A DNA stretch of 64,000 bases from Oricola sp. (GCF_022763245.1 NZ_JALEGV010000012.1:248001-312000), one strand, 5' to 3'; shown: positions 1-8,569, counted from the first letter of the stretch. A program made the numbers and translations. The notes: generated by a model not told the origin, from the sequence alone.

Positions 1-419
1 CCGTCCAGCAGGACGAGGACGGCGACGACGACGCGTCGGAGGCGTCCTGCGGGCTTCCGCTCACCAAGCGCTCGGGCGCACGCACGCTCGGCGCCATCAT
101 TCGCCGCGTGCCCGGTGCGCGGGCCGGCGACCTGACCGCGATCTATCTGCGCGACTGCGACACGGTTTCGGAGATCGAAAGCGAATTCATCCGCCGGATC
201 TTCGACCTCACGCCGGCCGAAGCGGCGGTGACCAATCGGCTTGCGGCCGGCGACACCCTTGAGGACGCCGCGACGACGCTGGGGATCAGCCGCAACACGG
301 CCCGCGCTCACCTGCGGTCGATCTTTTCCAAGAGCGGCATCACCCGGCAGACCGAACTCGTCAGGCTGGTGCTGAGCAGCGCCGTCGTTCTGGGCGAGCG
401 ACCCCGCCAGGCCGCCTGA
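1..419 (+). CDS. LuxR-type HTH transcriptional regulator (C-terminal part, 5' end outside window)
   Basis: The frame is open from the first bases of the window (codons start at base 3), so the GTG at 108 is probably internal and the gene begins upstream. The last 65 or so residues form a LuxR/GerE DNA-binding domain: a DLTPAEAAV start, the helix-turn-helix around LGISRNTARAHLRSIFSKSG, and a TELVRLV third helix. The part before it (GLPLTKRSGARTL) resembles the end of the ligand-domain regulators common in rhizobia, but too little is visible to classify it. The gene ends just before a strong hairpin terminator and converges on the catabolic operon, so it need not regulate it. The class is clear; the effector is unknown. 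Confidence 0.8.
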   Translation, partial: VQQDEDGDDDASEASCGLPLTKRSGARTLGAIIRRVPGARAGDLTAIYLRDCDTVSEIESEFIRRIFDLTPAEAAVTNRLAAGDTLEDAATTLGISRNTARAHLRSIFSKSGITRQTELVRLVLSSAVVLGERPRQAA

Positions 420-461
420 CGGCGGCCAACCGCAGAATTCCGCCTCCTCCCGGGCAAAAGC

Positions 462-490
462 AAAGGGCCGGCGCAAGACGCCGGCCCTTT
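462..490. terminator. Bidirectional intrinsic terminator between convergent genes
   Basis: A perfect 12-bp stem (462-473 with 479-490, sequence aaagggccggcg and its complement) encloses a 5-nt loop. The stem ends in ttt on the plus strand, and the minus-strand side continues ctttgctttt. It lies between the stop of the LuxR gene (419) and the stop of the minus-strand NTF2-like gene (513), so it can serve both. Confidence 0.85.
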
Positions 491-512
491 CGATTCAGCC
501 AGATCGGAACAA

Positions 513-1142
513 TCAGCGCACGCGGTTTCCGTGGACCTCGTGCCCGCGCCGCATGGTCTCGATGAATTCCTCGAGCGGTGCGGGATCGGCGAGCGGACCG
601 TCTTTCGGGCCGCCGCGATCCCAGTATTCCGTCCATGACGGAAACAGCGCGTGGAAGGAGCCTTCATAGGGCTCGCGGCCGGGCCAGCGCATCTTGCGGG
701 AGCCGATCGGCGGCTTGTTCAGGTCGGTCGCATACCAGTAGAGCGGCTGGCGCCGCGCGAAATACCAGCGCCCGTCGACGCGGCGATAGCGGTCGTAATA
801 CATCATCTGCATGATGACCCATTCGGCGCCGGTCTCGTGTTCGTTCTTGGAGTAAACCACGCCGACGCCCTCGTCCGGGCCGATCAGCTCGATGACCGTC
901 GATCCGACATGGTGCGCCGTGCCGTCGAACTGCTTGCGCATCGTCTCGTCGAGCCAGTCGCGCAGGGCCTGGCGCCCCGTCTGTCCCTTGCCGGCCTTGA
1001 CGTCCGGAACGAACAGCCCCGCCATCGCGTCCATGTCGCGCATGTCGAGCGCCAGGGCGTATTTGGAGATGAGCTGGCGAATCTCGTCGCGCGACTCGAT
1101 CCTGTCGAGCCGGCGCAGGATTTCGGCGTGTGTCTCACTCAT
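513..1142 (-). CDS. NTF2/SnoaL-like fold protein (putative dehydratase or isomerase)
   Basis: This 209-aa protein starts with a helix rich in IESRDEIRQLISKYALALDMRD, the usual opening of the NTF2/SnoaL_4 group (scytalone dehydratase, ketosteroid isomerase, BaiE-like). A WYFARRQPLYW strand follows near residue 148. The family works as small cone-shaped lyases or isomerases, or as non-catalytic binders; the sequence does not say which. It is the last gene of the minus-strand block that carries ipdC, echA20 and ipdF, 19 bp after the MaoC gene. In a steroid setting a dehydratase or Delta-isomerase role is plausible but is inference. It is one of five such proteins in the window. Confidence 0.75.
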   Translation of the reverse strand: MSETHAEILRRLDRIESRDEIRQLISKYALALDMRDMDAMAGLFVPDVKAGKGQTGRQALRDWLDETMRKQFDGTAHHVGSTVIELIGPDEGVGVVYSKNEHETGAEWVIMQMMYYDRYRRVDGRWYFARRQPLYWYATDLNKPPIGSRKMRWPGREPYEGSFHALFPSWTEYWDRGGPKDGPLADPAPLEEFIETMRRGHEVHGNRVR

Positions 1143-1161
1143 CGCATCGCTCCGTTGCGGG

Positions 1162-1620
1162 TCAGAAGTAGTATCGGCCGACGATGTCGGCGACGCAGCC
1201 GGGCTTCGCCGACCCCTCGATCTCCATCGTCACGCGCACGGTCGTCTGCACCGCGTTCCCGTCCAGGACGTCGGCCTTGACCAGTTCGCCAACCGCACGC
1301 ACGCGCGACCCGACGGGCACCGGCGCCGGAAACCGCAGGCGGTCGGCGCCGCAATTGATGCCCATCTTCATGCCTTCGGCGCGAAACAGTTCCGGCAGGA
1401 ACATGTTGATCAGCGAGAAGGTCAGATAGCCGTGGGCGACGGTGCCGCCGAAGGGGCCGTCCTTCGCCTTCTCGGGATCGACATGGATCCACTGGTGGTC
1501 GCCGGTCGCGTCGGCGAACGTGTCGATGCGCGCCTGGTCGACGGTCAGCCACGCGCTTTCGCCGAGCTGCATGCCGACTGCGTCAGCCGCCTCCTGCGGC
1601 GAGGAAAACACCAGTCCCAT
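1162..1620 (-). CDS. MaoC-family hydratase (R-specific enoyl-CoA hydratase type)
   Basis: This 152-aa single-hotdog protein matches the usual length of MaoC/PhaJ hydratases. The catalytic D-x4-H signature is present as D41 and H46 (ATGDHQWIH), followed by the family stretch FGGTVAHGYL around residues 57-66. Such enzymes hydrate 2-enoyl-CoA to (R)-3-hydroxyacyl-CoA. The gene starts 3 bp after the ipdF stop and belongs to the same minus-strand operon, so its substrate is probably an enoyl-CoA intermediate of the steroid rings or side chain. A thioesterase-like role is a less likely alternative. Confidence 0.85.
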   Translation of the reverse strand: MGLVFSSPQEAADAVGMQLGESAWLTVDQARIDTFADATGDHQWIHVDPEKAKDGPFGGTVAHGYLTFSLINMFLPELFRAEGMKMGINCGADRLRFPAPVPVGSRVRAVGELVKADVLDGNAVQTTVRVTMEIEGSAKPGCVADIVGRYYF

Positions 1621-1623
1621 CGC

Positions 1624-2424
1624 TTACGCTCTCTGGCTGGAGACCGAGACGATCTCGCCGACCATGTAGCCGGAATAGTCGCTTGCCAGGAACATCATCA
1701 CATTGGCGACTTCCCAGACCTCGGCGGCGCGGCCGAAGGCCTCCTGCGCGGTCAGGGCTTCCAGTTCGCCCGGCCCGGCGGCCTTCTTGAGGAATTCGTG
1801 CATCGCGATGGACGGCGACACCGCATTGATGCGGATGCCGTGCTCGGCCGCTTCCACGGCGCTGCAGCGGGTGAACGCCATGACGGCCGCCTTGGCCGCG
1901 GCGTAGTGCGACTGCCCCTTCTGCGCCCGCCAGCCCAGCACGGAGGCGTTGTTGACGATCACGCCGCTCTTGCGCGGCATCATCTTCTTCAGGACCGCCC
2001 GCGTCATGCGCATCGTTCCGTTGAGGGTCACGTCGAGCACCAGGTTCCATTCCTGGTCCGTCATCTCGACCACGGGCTTGAACCCGCCCATGCCGGCATT
2101 GTTGATCAGCACGTCGATGCCGCCGAGAGCCTCCTCGGCGGCGTCCACCAGCGCCTGGACGTCGTCCTCGACGGTGACGTTGCACAGTCTGGCGTGAACC
2201 TCCGCGCCGCCCAGCGCGCGTAGCTTGTCCGCCGCCTCGTTCAGCCGGCGCTCATGGATGTCGGAGATCATGATGGCCCGGCAGCCCTCCTCGATCGCCC
2301 GCCTGGCGGCCGCGAAGCCGATGCCGACGCCGGCCGCCGCGGTGATCAGGACGGAGCGCCCCTTGAGAAGGTCATGGCCCTCGACATAGGCCGGCGCCGC
2401 AACGAGTTCGTCTTCGCTCATCAT
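1624..2424 (-). CDS. ipdF: IpdF-like short-chain dehydrogenase (steroid C/D-ring pathway)
   Basis: A 266-aa classical SDR with an unusual nucleotide-binding loop (ITAAAGVGIG, residues 27-36), NNAG at 108-111, and catalytic S161, Y174 and K178. The segments NNASVLGWRAQKGQSHYAAAK, INAVSPSIAMHEFL and the SVSSQ end match what I remember of M. tuberculosis IpdF (Rv3559c), which interconverts the 5-hydroxy and 5-oxo group of the HIC-CoA intermediate. The start is the first of two ATGs; it overlaps the echA20 stop by one base (TGATG), which indicates translational coupling. The order ipdC-echA20-ipdF supports the call. SDR function is certain; the specific assignment rests on motif recall and context. 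Confidence 0.8.
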   Translation of the reverse strand: MMSEDELVAAPAYVEGHDLLKGRSVLITAAAGVGIGFAAARRAIEEGCRAIMISDIHERRLNEAADKLRALGGAEVHARLCNVTVEDDVQALVDAAEEALGGIDVLINNAGMGGFKPVVEMTDQEWNLVLDVTLNGTMRMTRAVLKKMMPRKSGVIVNNASVLGWRAQKGQSHYAAAKAAVMAFTRCSAVEAAEHGIRINAVSPSIAMHEFLKKAAGPGELEALTAQEAFGRAAEVWEVANVMMFLASDYSGYMVGEIVSVSSQRA

Positions 2425-3200
2425 CAATCCTGCTTCGTTTTCGTCTTGTCGAAATCCGCCTCGCGCTTGTCGACGAAGGCGTCGCGCGCCTCCTGCGACT
2501 CCGACGTCATGTAGGCCTGCGCGGTGAAGCCCTGCTCCCAGCGGTACTTGTGCTCCAGGTCGCCGTCCTCGATGCCGTTCAGCGCCTCCTTGGCGAGCCG
2601 GATCATGACCGCGCTCTTGGCGGCGATCTTGCCGGCGAGCGTCATCGCGGCCGCCCGCAACTCGTCGCGCGGCACCACCTGCTCGACCGCGCCGAGCCGG
2701 TAGGCCTCGGCCGAGTCGATCGGCTCGCCGGTGAAATACATCTGCCGCACCTTCTGCACCGGGAACAGCCGCTGCAGATGCGCGCCGGCCCCGAGCGCCC
2801 CGCGATCCACCTCCGGCACGCCGAAAGTGGCGTCGGACGAACACAGGACGATGTCGGACGAGCCGCAGATGCCGATGCCGCCGCCGAGGATGTAGCCATG
2901 CGCGGCGGCGATCACGGGTTTCAGGCCCCGGTGGATGGCGCGGAAGGTCTCCCAGTTGCCGGCATTGACCTCCGGAATGCGCTCGGGATGCCTTTGCAAT
3001 TCCTTGATGTCGACGCCGGCGCAGAAGCCCTTGCCCTCGGCGCGAATGACGATCACCCGCACGTCGGGATTGGCCTGCAGCGCGTCGATCTCCTGCGACA
3101 GGCTCCGCCACCCGACGCTGTCGAGCGCGTTGACCGGCGGGTTTTCGATGACCAGTTCGGCGATGCTGTCGCTCACCTGGCTCCAGAACTGTTTGCTCAT
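2424..3200 (-). CDS. echA20: EchA20-like crotonase, ring-opening hydrolase of steroid catabolism
   Basis: A 258-aa crotonase with the oxyanion segments FCAGVDIKE (59-67) and GGGIGICGSSD (106-116). The second canonical glutamate is kept as E130 (FGVPEVDRGALGAG), but the first (GGGxE in enoyl-CoA hydratase) is replaced by IG. That argues against plain hydratase chemistry and fits EchA20 (Rv3550), reported to open the last five-membered ring of HIEC-CoA hydrolytically. The C-terminal YRWEQGFTAQ segment also resembles EchA20. The start at 3200 has a good GGGAGAAG ribosome site 6-7 bases upstream. It sits between ipdC (14 bp gap) and ipdF (1 bp overlap). Confidence 0.8.
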   Translation of the reverse strand: MSKQFWSQVSDSIAELVIENPPVNALDSVGWRSLSQEIDALQANPDVRVIVIRAEGKGFCAGVDIKELQRHPERIPEVNAGNWETFRAIHRGLKPVIAAAHGYILGGGIGICGSSDIVLCSSDATFGVPEVDRGALGAGAHLQRLFPVQKVRQMYFTGEPIDSAEAYRLGAVEQVVPRDELRAAAMTLAGKIAAKSAVMIRLAKEALNGIEDGDLEHKYRWEQGFTAQAYMTSESQEARDAFVDKREADFDKTKTKQD

Positions 3201-3214
3201 GGTGTTCTTCTCCC

Positions 3215-4288
3215 TTAGCCGGCGTGGATCAGCGCCGAGGTCGCCGACAGCCGCTCGTTTGCTTCGCTCATGATCCGGGCGATGAGCTCCTCGCAGCTTT
3301 CGAGCTTCCCGATCATCGCCGCCGCCTGGCCGCTCGGCAGGAGGCCGTGGACCGGATCGCCCTTGACCACGCCGCGCTGCACCAGCGTCGGCAGGTTGGG
3401 CGCCATGACCGTCTGCGCGAAACTGTTTTCGCCGCTGGCGAGAACCTTCATGCCGAGTTTCATCATCCCGATCGGCCCGACGCCGGCTTCCTTGCCCCAC
3501 TGGCGCGCATATTTCATGCTCATCGCCAGGCGCGCTGGAAACGACATGCCTTCCAGGCGCCGGATCTCCTCGTTCTCGATGAAGCGCTGCGGCAGGCCGT
3601 CCACGGCGAGCGTCACCCGGATCGCCGTCGGATCCTTCGTGACGAGATAGCGTTCGAGCGCCGAACGCGGCACCGGCGAATCGCTGGTCAGAAGGAAGCG
3701 GGTTCCCATCGCGATGCCGGCCGCGCCATAGGCGAGCGCGGCGGCGAGGCCGCGCCCGTCGAACATGCCGCCGGCGGCGACCACCGGGACCTTCACCGAA
3801 TCGAGGACCTGCGGCAGCAGGATCGTGGTCGGCACGGCGCCGGTGTGACCGCCGCCCTCGCCGCCCTGGACCGTGATGACGTCGGCGCCCAACTCCACCG
3901 CCTTGACCGCGTGTTTCACCGCGCCGACCGTCGGCATGCAGATGACGCCCGCATCCTTGAGACGGCCGATCGTCTTCGCGTCGGGACCGCGGCCGTAGCT
4001 GACGGCGCGGACCTTGTGCTTGATGACCATCTCGATCACTTCCTCGGCGTTCGGCTGGAACATGTGGAAGTTCACGCCGAACGGCCGGTCGGTCAGGGAC
4101 TTGATCTTGAGAAGCTGGTTCTCGACGTCGCCCGGTTCGGTGGTCGCTCCCGCGAAGAACCCGAACCCGCCGGCATTGCATGTCGACGCCGTCAGCCGGG
4201 CGTCGGCGACCCACCCCATCGCGGTTTGGACCACCGGGAACCGGCAGCCGAGTTTGTCGCAAAGGATGGTGTGGAGATCGCTCGACAT
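3215..4288 (-). CDS. ipdC: IpdC-like flavin enzyme (nitronate monooxygenase/NPD fold)
   Basis: A 357-aa TIM-barrel flavoprotein. The FMN-binding signatures are clear: GGEGGGHTG (142-150), AAGGMFDGRGLA (171-182) and GIAMGTRFL (191-199). The N-terminal FPVVQTAMGWVADARL and the long C-terminal extension (SFAQTVMAPNLPTLVQRG, LLPSGQ) set it apart from generic 2-nitropropane dioxygenases and match my memory of IpdC (Rv3553), which introduces a double bond into HIC-CoA. The ATG at 4288 has a weak GGAAAA site. It is the first gene of the ipdC-echA20-ipdF-MaoC-NTF2 group, 68 bp downstream of a copy of the shared operator motif. Confidence 0.8.
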   Translation of the reverse strand: MSSDLHTILCDKLGCRFPVVQTAMGWVADARLTASTCNAGGFGFFAGATTEPGDVENQLLKIKSLTDRPFGVNFHMFQPNAEEVIEMVIKHKVRAVSYGRGPDAKTIGRLKDAGVICMPTVGAVKHAVKAVELGADVITVQGGEGGGHTGAVPTTILLPQVLDSVKVPVVAAGGMFDGRGLAAALAYGAAGIAMGTRFLLTSDSPVPRSALERYLVTKDPTAIRVTLAVDGLPQRFIENEEIRRLEGMSFPARLAMSMKYARQWGKEAGVGPIGMMKLGMKVLASGENSFAQTVMAPNLPTLVQRGVVKGDPVHGLLPSGQAAAMIGKLESCEELIARIMSEANERLSATSALIHAG

Positions 4289-4355
4289 GTTTTTTCCAAC
4301 GGTGCAGTTTCAGGCGTGACGGTAACCCTGATGGGCCATGCGATGCACTGCAACA

Positions 4356-4371
4356 TCGTCTGAACGGCCTA
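4356..4371 (-). promoter_or_regulatory. Shared operator motif, copy upstream of ipdC
   Basis: Read towards ipdC the site is TAGGCCGTTCAGACGA, continuing TG. It lies 68 bp before the ATG, in the 92-bp gap between the SDR at 4381 and ipdC. It has the same polarity and the same GACGATG end as the copies at 17931, 21057, 21088 and 30263. Confidence 0.6.
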
Positions 4372-4380
4372 CTGACCGCA

Positions 4381-5145
4381 TCAGTAGAAGACGCGCCCGC
4401 CATTCACCATCAGCGTCTGCCCCGTGATGAAACGAGCCTTGTCGCTCGACAGGAACACGACCGCATTCGCGATGTCTTCGGGTTCGCAGAGTTCGCCGAG
4501 CGGGATCGCGTTCTTCGCACGATCATAGGCGTCCTGCGGGATGCGCTGCATCGCCCGGGTGTTGGTCGGTCCGGGGCAGACGGCGTTGACATTGACCTTG
4601 AACGGCCCGAGTTCGCGCGCCAGCGCCCGCGTGAAGCCGAGCACGCCGGACTTGGCGGAAGCGTAGTCCACCGTGCCGATGTCGCCATTCATCGCCGAAT
4701 CCGACGAGATCGACACGATCTTCCCCGTGCGCCGCTCGCGCATCTCCTCGACCACCTGGCGCGAACACATCAGCGTGGTCATCAGCGAGACGTTGATGAC
4801 GAATTGCAGCGTTTCCGGCTTCGCCTGGTAGAACTCCGAATAGTTCTCGCGCGCCGTCTGGCCGATATTGTTGAGCAGCATGTCGATCGGGCCGAGGTCC
4901 TTGCGAGCCTGGTCGAAGGCGGCGGTCACCTCCTCCTGCTTGGTCAGGTCGCCGACGACCGGCACCGCGCGCACGCCCTTCGCCTTGACGAGATCCGCCG
5001 TCTCGGCAAGCGCGTCCGCCTCGCGATCGAAAACCGCGACGTCGGCGCCTTCCTCCGCATAGGCCAGGGCGGCAGCCCGGCCGATCCCGTTGCCCGCCCC
5101 CGTGACGACCGCGATCATCCCCGCAAATGGCTTTTCCGAACGCAT
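4381..5145 (-). CDS. Classical SDR family oxidoreductase
   Basis: A 254-aa SDR with TGAGNGIG at 15-22, LNNIG in place of NNAG (91-95), and catalytic S148, Y161 and K165 (DYASAKSG). D40 at the end of the second beta strand (VAVFD) favours NAD over NADP. The C-terminal GQTLMVNGGRVFY is typical. It lies downstream of the NTF2-like gene at 5176 (30 bp gap) in the operon led by the acyl-CoA dehydrogenase pair. Substrate unknown; a hydroxysteroid or 3-hydroxyacyl-CoA dehydrogenase role would fit the surroundings. Confidence 0.85.
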   Translation of the reverse strand: MRSEKPFAGMIAVVTGAGNGIGRAAALAYAEEGADVAVFDREADALAETADLVKAKGVRAVPVVGDLTKQEEVTAAFDQARKDLGPIDMLLNNIGQTARENYSEFYQAKPETLQFVINVSLMTTLMCSRQVVEEMRERRTGKIVSISSDSAMNGDIGTVDYASAKSGVLGFTRALARELGPFKVNVNAVCPGPTNTRAMQRIPQDAYDRAKNAIPLGELCEPEDIANAVVFLSSDKARFITGQTLMVNGGRVFY

Positions 5146-5175
5146 CGAATTCTCCTCCCGTTTTGGCCGATCCCG

Positions 5176-5745
5176 TCAACCGGGGTGGCGCTTGAACAAT
5201 TGCAGCAATGAATAGGACAGGTCGTCCGGCCCGGCTTTTCCCGGCGGGCTGCCCGCGGCAAAATCCTCGTAGGCGCTCCGATCGACCGGCCGTTTCTGCG
5301 CCCAGTCCAGGGTTATGGAGCGCGAGAGGAACCGCCACTCGCCCTGCCGGCGCCGGTAGCGATCGAGACTGCGGCTTCCGGTCACCACCTCCTCGGCGTC
5401 CGGTCCGGACGTTCGGTGATAGTTGATCTTGTAGACCTCGCCCTCGGCCTCGTCGCCGTCGATCTCGAAGGTCATGTTGACCACATAGTGGTCGGTCATT
5501 TCGTAGTTCGACAGCGCCCGCCTGACGAACGCGACATAGTCGTCGGCATTGCCGGCGAACATGTTGCCGTGCTCCTCGAACGCGTCATCGTGATAGAGGC
5601 TGCGCAACAGCGCGAAATCGCGCCTGTCGACCGCGCGCGAATAGGCCGTCACCAGCCGGCGCAGGCTTTCGCGGGCGATGGTTTCCTCGATCGTGGCGTC
5701 GCGGATGCCCAAGGACGCCTCACCCAAGTCCGCCGCGTGGCTCAC
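5176..5745 (-). CDS. NTF2/SnoaL-like fold protein
   Basis: A 189-aa protein of the SnoaL_4 type: the helix ARESLRRLVTAYSRAVDRRDFALLRSLYHDDAFEEHG, then strands ending in YRRRQGEWRFLSRSITLDW. The only start that keeps the N-terminal helix is a GTG at 5745. It overlaps the end of the FadE30-like gene by 26 bp and has no clear ribosome site, which suggests translational coupling. Dehydratase or isomerase chemistry is possible; no catalytic residue can be assigned with confidence. Confidence 0.75.
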   Translation of the reverse strand: MSHAADLGEASLGIRDATIEETIARESLRRLVTAYSRAVDRRDFALLRSLYHDDAFEEHGNMFAGNADDYVAFVRRALSNYEMTDHYVVNMTFEIDGDEAEGEVYKINYHRTSGPDAEEVVTGSRSLDRYRRRQGEWRFLSRSITLDWAQKRPVDRSAYEDFAAGSPPGKAGPDDLSYSLLQLFKRHPG

Positions 5746-6904
5746 GCGGCATGCCGAGCCCCTGCTCGGCGATCAGGTTGAGCTGGATCTCGTTGGTGCC
5801 GCCGTAGATCGTGTCGGCGCGGCTGAACAGGAACAATTGTTGCAACCGCTCGCGGCGCAGGTCGCCGCCGACGAGGTTGGCCTCGGTTCCCATGACGTCC
5901 ATGGCGAGCTTGCCGAGATCGCGATGCCAGTTGGACCAGTGATACTTGTAGCCCAGCCGTTCGCGGCGCGCCTCTTCCGACGTGTCCTCGGACAGGACCC
6001 GCATCGCCAGGTAGCGCATGGCCCGCAGGCCCACCCAGGCCTTGGCGATGCGCTGGCGCATCGCCGGCGAGCGCGAAGCCCCGTTCTCGCGGGCGATCGC
6101 GCAGATCAGGTCGAGTTCCTGCGCGAAGGCCATCTGCTGGCCGAGCGTCGAGATGCCCCGCTCGAAGCCGAGCAGGGCCATGGCGATCTTCCATCCCTCG
6201 CCGGGCTTTCCGACGACATGCTCCGGTTTCGCCACGGCATCGTCGAGGAACACGGAATTGAACTCCGCGCCGCCGCCGATCTGCCGGATCGGCTGCACCT
6301 CGACGCCGGGCTGGTCGAGAGGCATCAGCAGGAAGACGAGGCCGTTTCGGCCGACCGATCCCTCTTCGCACCGCGCCAGAACGAAGATCCAGTCCGACAG
6401 ATGCGCGAGCGACGTCCAGACCTTCTGGCCGCTCACGTGCCAGTCGCCCGTCGACGGATCCTGGCGGGCGCGCGTGCGAATGTTGCCGAGATCGGAGCCG
6501 GCGCTCGGTTCCGAATAGCCCTGGCACCAATATTCCGTGCCCGCGCGAATGCCCGGCAGGAACCGGTCCTTCTGTTCCTGCGTGCCGAACGCGATCAGCG
6601 TCGGGCCCATCAATCCTTCGCCGATATGGCCCATGCGGCCGGGACCGCCGGCGATGCCGTATTCCTCCTGGAACACGACCTGCTCGGCGACGGACAGGCC
6701 GCGGCCGCCATGCTCTTCCGGCCAGCCCGGGCACGTCCAGCGTCCCGCGGCCAGTTCGCGTTCCCATTCCTTGCGCAACTCGGGGAAGGCGTCGCCGTCG
6801 CCCGCATTGCCGCGATAGCGCAGCGGCTCGAAACGGCCCCTCAGATGGTCGGCCATCCAGGCGCGGACCTCCGTGCGCAACTGCGTCAGGGTGTCTGCGC
6901 TCAT
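5720..6904 (-). CDS. fadE30: FadE30-like acyl-CoA dehydrogenase
   Basis: A 394-aa acyl-CoA dehydrogenase with the flavin segment WCQGYSEPSAGSDL (126-139), WTSLAHLSDWIFVLAR (163-178), and a helix-G glutamate E248 (GFERGISTLGQQ) that could be the catalytic base, as in isovaleryl-CoA dehydrogenase. The C-terminal YGGTNEIQ flavin motif is present. These segments closely follow what I recall of FadE30 (Rv3560c), the 5-OH-HIP-CoA dehydrogenase that starts beta-oxidation of the HIP side chain. The ATG overlaps the stop of the companion gene at 6901 by 4 bp. Family certain; FadE30 identity likely. Confidence 0.72.
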   Translation of the reverse strand: MSADTLTQLRTEVRAWMADHLRGRFEPLRYRGNAGDGDAFPELRKEWERELAAGRWTCPGWPEEHGGRGLSVAEQVVFQEEYGIAGGPGRMGHIGEGLMGPTLIAFGTQEQKDRFLPGIRAGTEYWCQGYSEPSAGSDLGNIRTRARQDPSTGDWHVSGQKVWTSLAHLSDWIFVLARCEEGSVGRNGLVFLLMPLDQPGVEVQPIRQIGGGAEFNSVFLDDAVAKPEHVVGKPGEGWKIAMALLGFERGISTLGQQMAFAQELDLICAIARENGASRSPAMRQRIAKAWVGLRAMRYLAMRVLSEDTSEEARRERLGYKYHWSNWHRDLGKLAMDVMGTEANLVGGDLRRERLQQLFLFSRADTIYGGTNEIQLNLIAEQGLGMPREPRGGLG

Positions 6905-8046
6905 GCCGCCGCCCCTTCTTCGAACATTCCGGCTGCGATCACCGCGAGATGGTCTTCCGGCGACCCGAGAAGCGAACAGGCCGCCTGGGCGCGCTTGAAA
7001 TAGAGATGCGGATCATATTCCCAGGTGAACCCGACACCGCCGTGAAGCTGGATCGCCTCTTCCGACGCCCGGAAGAGCAGGTCGGACGCCAGGGCGCGTG
7101 CCGCCGACACCTCCCGCGCCGTCTCCGCGCCGAGCCCCGCCTCGAGGGTCGCGGCCGCGCCGTAAACGAGGGCCCTCGCCTCGGCCAGATCGACCTCAAG
7201 CCGTGCGCAGCGATGCTTGACGGCCTGGAAGGATGCGATCGTGCGCCCGAACTGCACGCGCTCGGCGACATAGGCCAGCGTCACGTCCATCACGCCGCGC
7301 GCCGCGCCGACCTGTTCCGCGGCGAGCCCCAATTGGGCGGTCGCCACGGCGCCTGCGACGTCTCGCCCCGTGTAGGCGCCTCCATCGAGGCGCGACTGCG
7401 CGCAAACGGCAAGACCGCGCATCGTCAATTCGCCGATCTGGCGGGTTCCGTCGAGCGTTTCCAGACGCCGCACCTCGTGCCCGGCGTCCCGTTCGAGGGC
7501 GAACAGGGCCAGGTCCTCGCCCAACCGGGCAGGCACGAGAACGACATCCGCGGCCTCCAGATCGATCACCTGCGCAACCCGGCCGCCCAGCCTGTATCCC
7601 GCCTCCGTGGCTTCGGCCACGACAGCGGTCGCGGAGAGCGGATCGACCGCGCCTGCGTTCCCCCAGGCCACGGCCACGGCGATCTCGCCTGCGGCGATAC
7701 GCGGAAGATAGTGTTGTCGCGCCTCGTCGCTTGCGACCGCCAGCAACAGCGGAACGCCGGCGCAGATCGTCGACCACAGGGGAACCGCCGCCAGTCTTTC
7801 GCCGGCGGCTTCCATCAGGATGGCGAGTTCGGTCTTGCCGAGGCCGAGCCCGTCATGGGCCTCGGGTACGGCCATCGCGCACCAGCCCAGTTCGCCGGCG
7901 ATCGCCGACCATAGCCCGGCGTCGAAACCCGTTCCCGCATTGACGGTCTGCCGCACCCGCTCCGACGCCGACTTGTCGGCCAGAAAGCGGCGCGCCTCTT
8001 CCCGGATGAAACGCTGTTCGTCGTTGAAAACGAGATCCATTGTCAT
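6901..8046 (-). CDS. Acyl-CoA dehydrogenase, probable partner subunit
   Basis: A 381-aa acyl-CoA dehydrogenase whose C-terminal half is well kept (QFGRTIASFQAVKHRCAR, IQLHGGVGFTWEYDPHLYFKRA). Its middle beta domain lacks the usual TEP.SGSD motif, reading VAWGNAGAVDPL instead, and no clear catalytic Glu is seen. Steroid degraders often use alpha2beta2 acyl-CoA dehydrogenases in which each subunit supplies part of the site (FadE28-FadE29 type). The 4-bp overlap with the FadE30-like gene suggests such a heteromer here. It heads the operon running down to 4381; a degenerate operator-like site lies 83 bp upstream. Confidence 0.82.
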   Translation of the reverse strand: MTMDLVFNDEQRFIREEARRFLADKSASERVRQTVNAGTGFDAGLWSAIAGELGWCAMAVPEAHDGLGLGKTELAILMEAAGERLAAVPLWSTICAGVPLLLAVASDEARQHYLPRIAAGEIAVAVAWGNAGAVDPLSATAVVAEATEAGYRLGGRVAQVIDLEAADVVLVPARLGEDLALFALERDAGHEVRRLETLDGTRQIGELTMRGLAVCAQSRLDGGAYTGRDVAGAVATAQLGLAAEQVGAARGVMDVTLAYVAERVQFGRTIASFQAVKHRCARLEVDLAEARALVYGAAATLEAGLGAETAREVSAARALASDLLFRASEEAIQLHGGVGFTWEYDPHLYFKRAQAACSLLGSPEDHLAVIAAGMFEEGAAA

Positions 8047-8128
8047 CTTCTGCTGCTATATTGGCCGGGGCATGCTGACCGCAAGCACCGTCGCCTGTGC
8101 CGGATGCCACCGCCGCCTCGTACTCGCA

Positions 8129-8144
8129 TCGTCCGAACGAAGGA
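8129..8144 (-). promoter_or_regulatory. Degenerate copy of the shared operator motif
   Basis: Read towards the acyl-CoA dehydrogenase gene at 8046 the site is TCCTTCGTTCGGACGA, continuing TGCG. The downstream half (CGGACGATG) is intact and the upstream half is degenerate. It is 83 bp from the start codon, the same range as the stronger copies. Confidence 0.4.
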
Positions 8145-8155
8145 TAGGCCCGCCC

Positions 8156-8569
8156 TCAGCCGGCGGAGAAGACGATTTCGGTGTCACGGCGCGCGAATTT
8201 CCAGCCGTCGGAGGTGAGCCTGTAACGGTCGTCATACCGACCGATGACCTGCGGGACGAGGGCCGACGCCGCATCCTCGCCCGATCCGAAATAGAGGAAG
8301 ACGGCCCTGCCCCTGGCGTTTTCCGGGTCGTCCACGTCGATCGTCACGTTCTGCACGACATGCAGCGAGGTTCCGGTCTGCGGTTTCGCCGCAAGATAGG
8401 CGCGGATGGCGTCATGGCCCTGCACCGGCCCCTGCCAGGTGATCCATTCCGCGTCTTCGGCCCACAGGCCGACCAGGTCCTCGTGGCGGAAACTGTCCAC
8501 ATAGTCGCAGAATTGGGTGACGAGGCGCTCGCATGCGCGTTCCGCCATGAGGCGCTGACTATCTTCCAT
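8156..8569 (-). CDS. NTF2/SnoaL-like fold protein
   Basis: A 137-aa single-domain NTF2-like protein: an N-terminal helix (ERLVTQFCDYVDSFRHEDLVGLWAEDAEW), then GPVQGHDAIRAYL and the closing strand YRLTSDGWKFARRDTEI. The start at 8569 has a strong AGGAGGG site 7 bases upstream. It is transcribed divergently from another NTF2-like gene (8703), so one 133-bp region serves both. The size equals that of typical SnoaL-like cyclases or dehydratases. No substrate can be read from the sequence. Confidence 0.75.
   Translation of the reverse strand: MEDSQRLMAERACERLVTQFCDYVDSFRHEDLVGLWAEDAEWITWQGPVQGHDAIRAYLAAKPQTGTSLHVVQNVTIDVDDPENARGRAVFLYFGSGEDAASALVPQVIGRYDDRYRLTSDGWKFARRDTEIVFSAG

Noticed and set aside
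2424-4403. A 659-codon open frame covering echA20 and running antisense-frame through ipdC
   Set aside because: Only the last 258 codons are crotonase sequence. The upstream part is arginine-rich shadow of ipdC in another frame, and a good ribosome site marks the real start at 3200.
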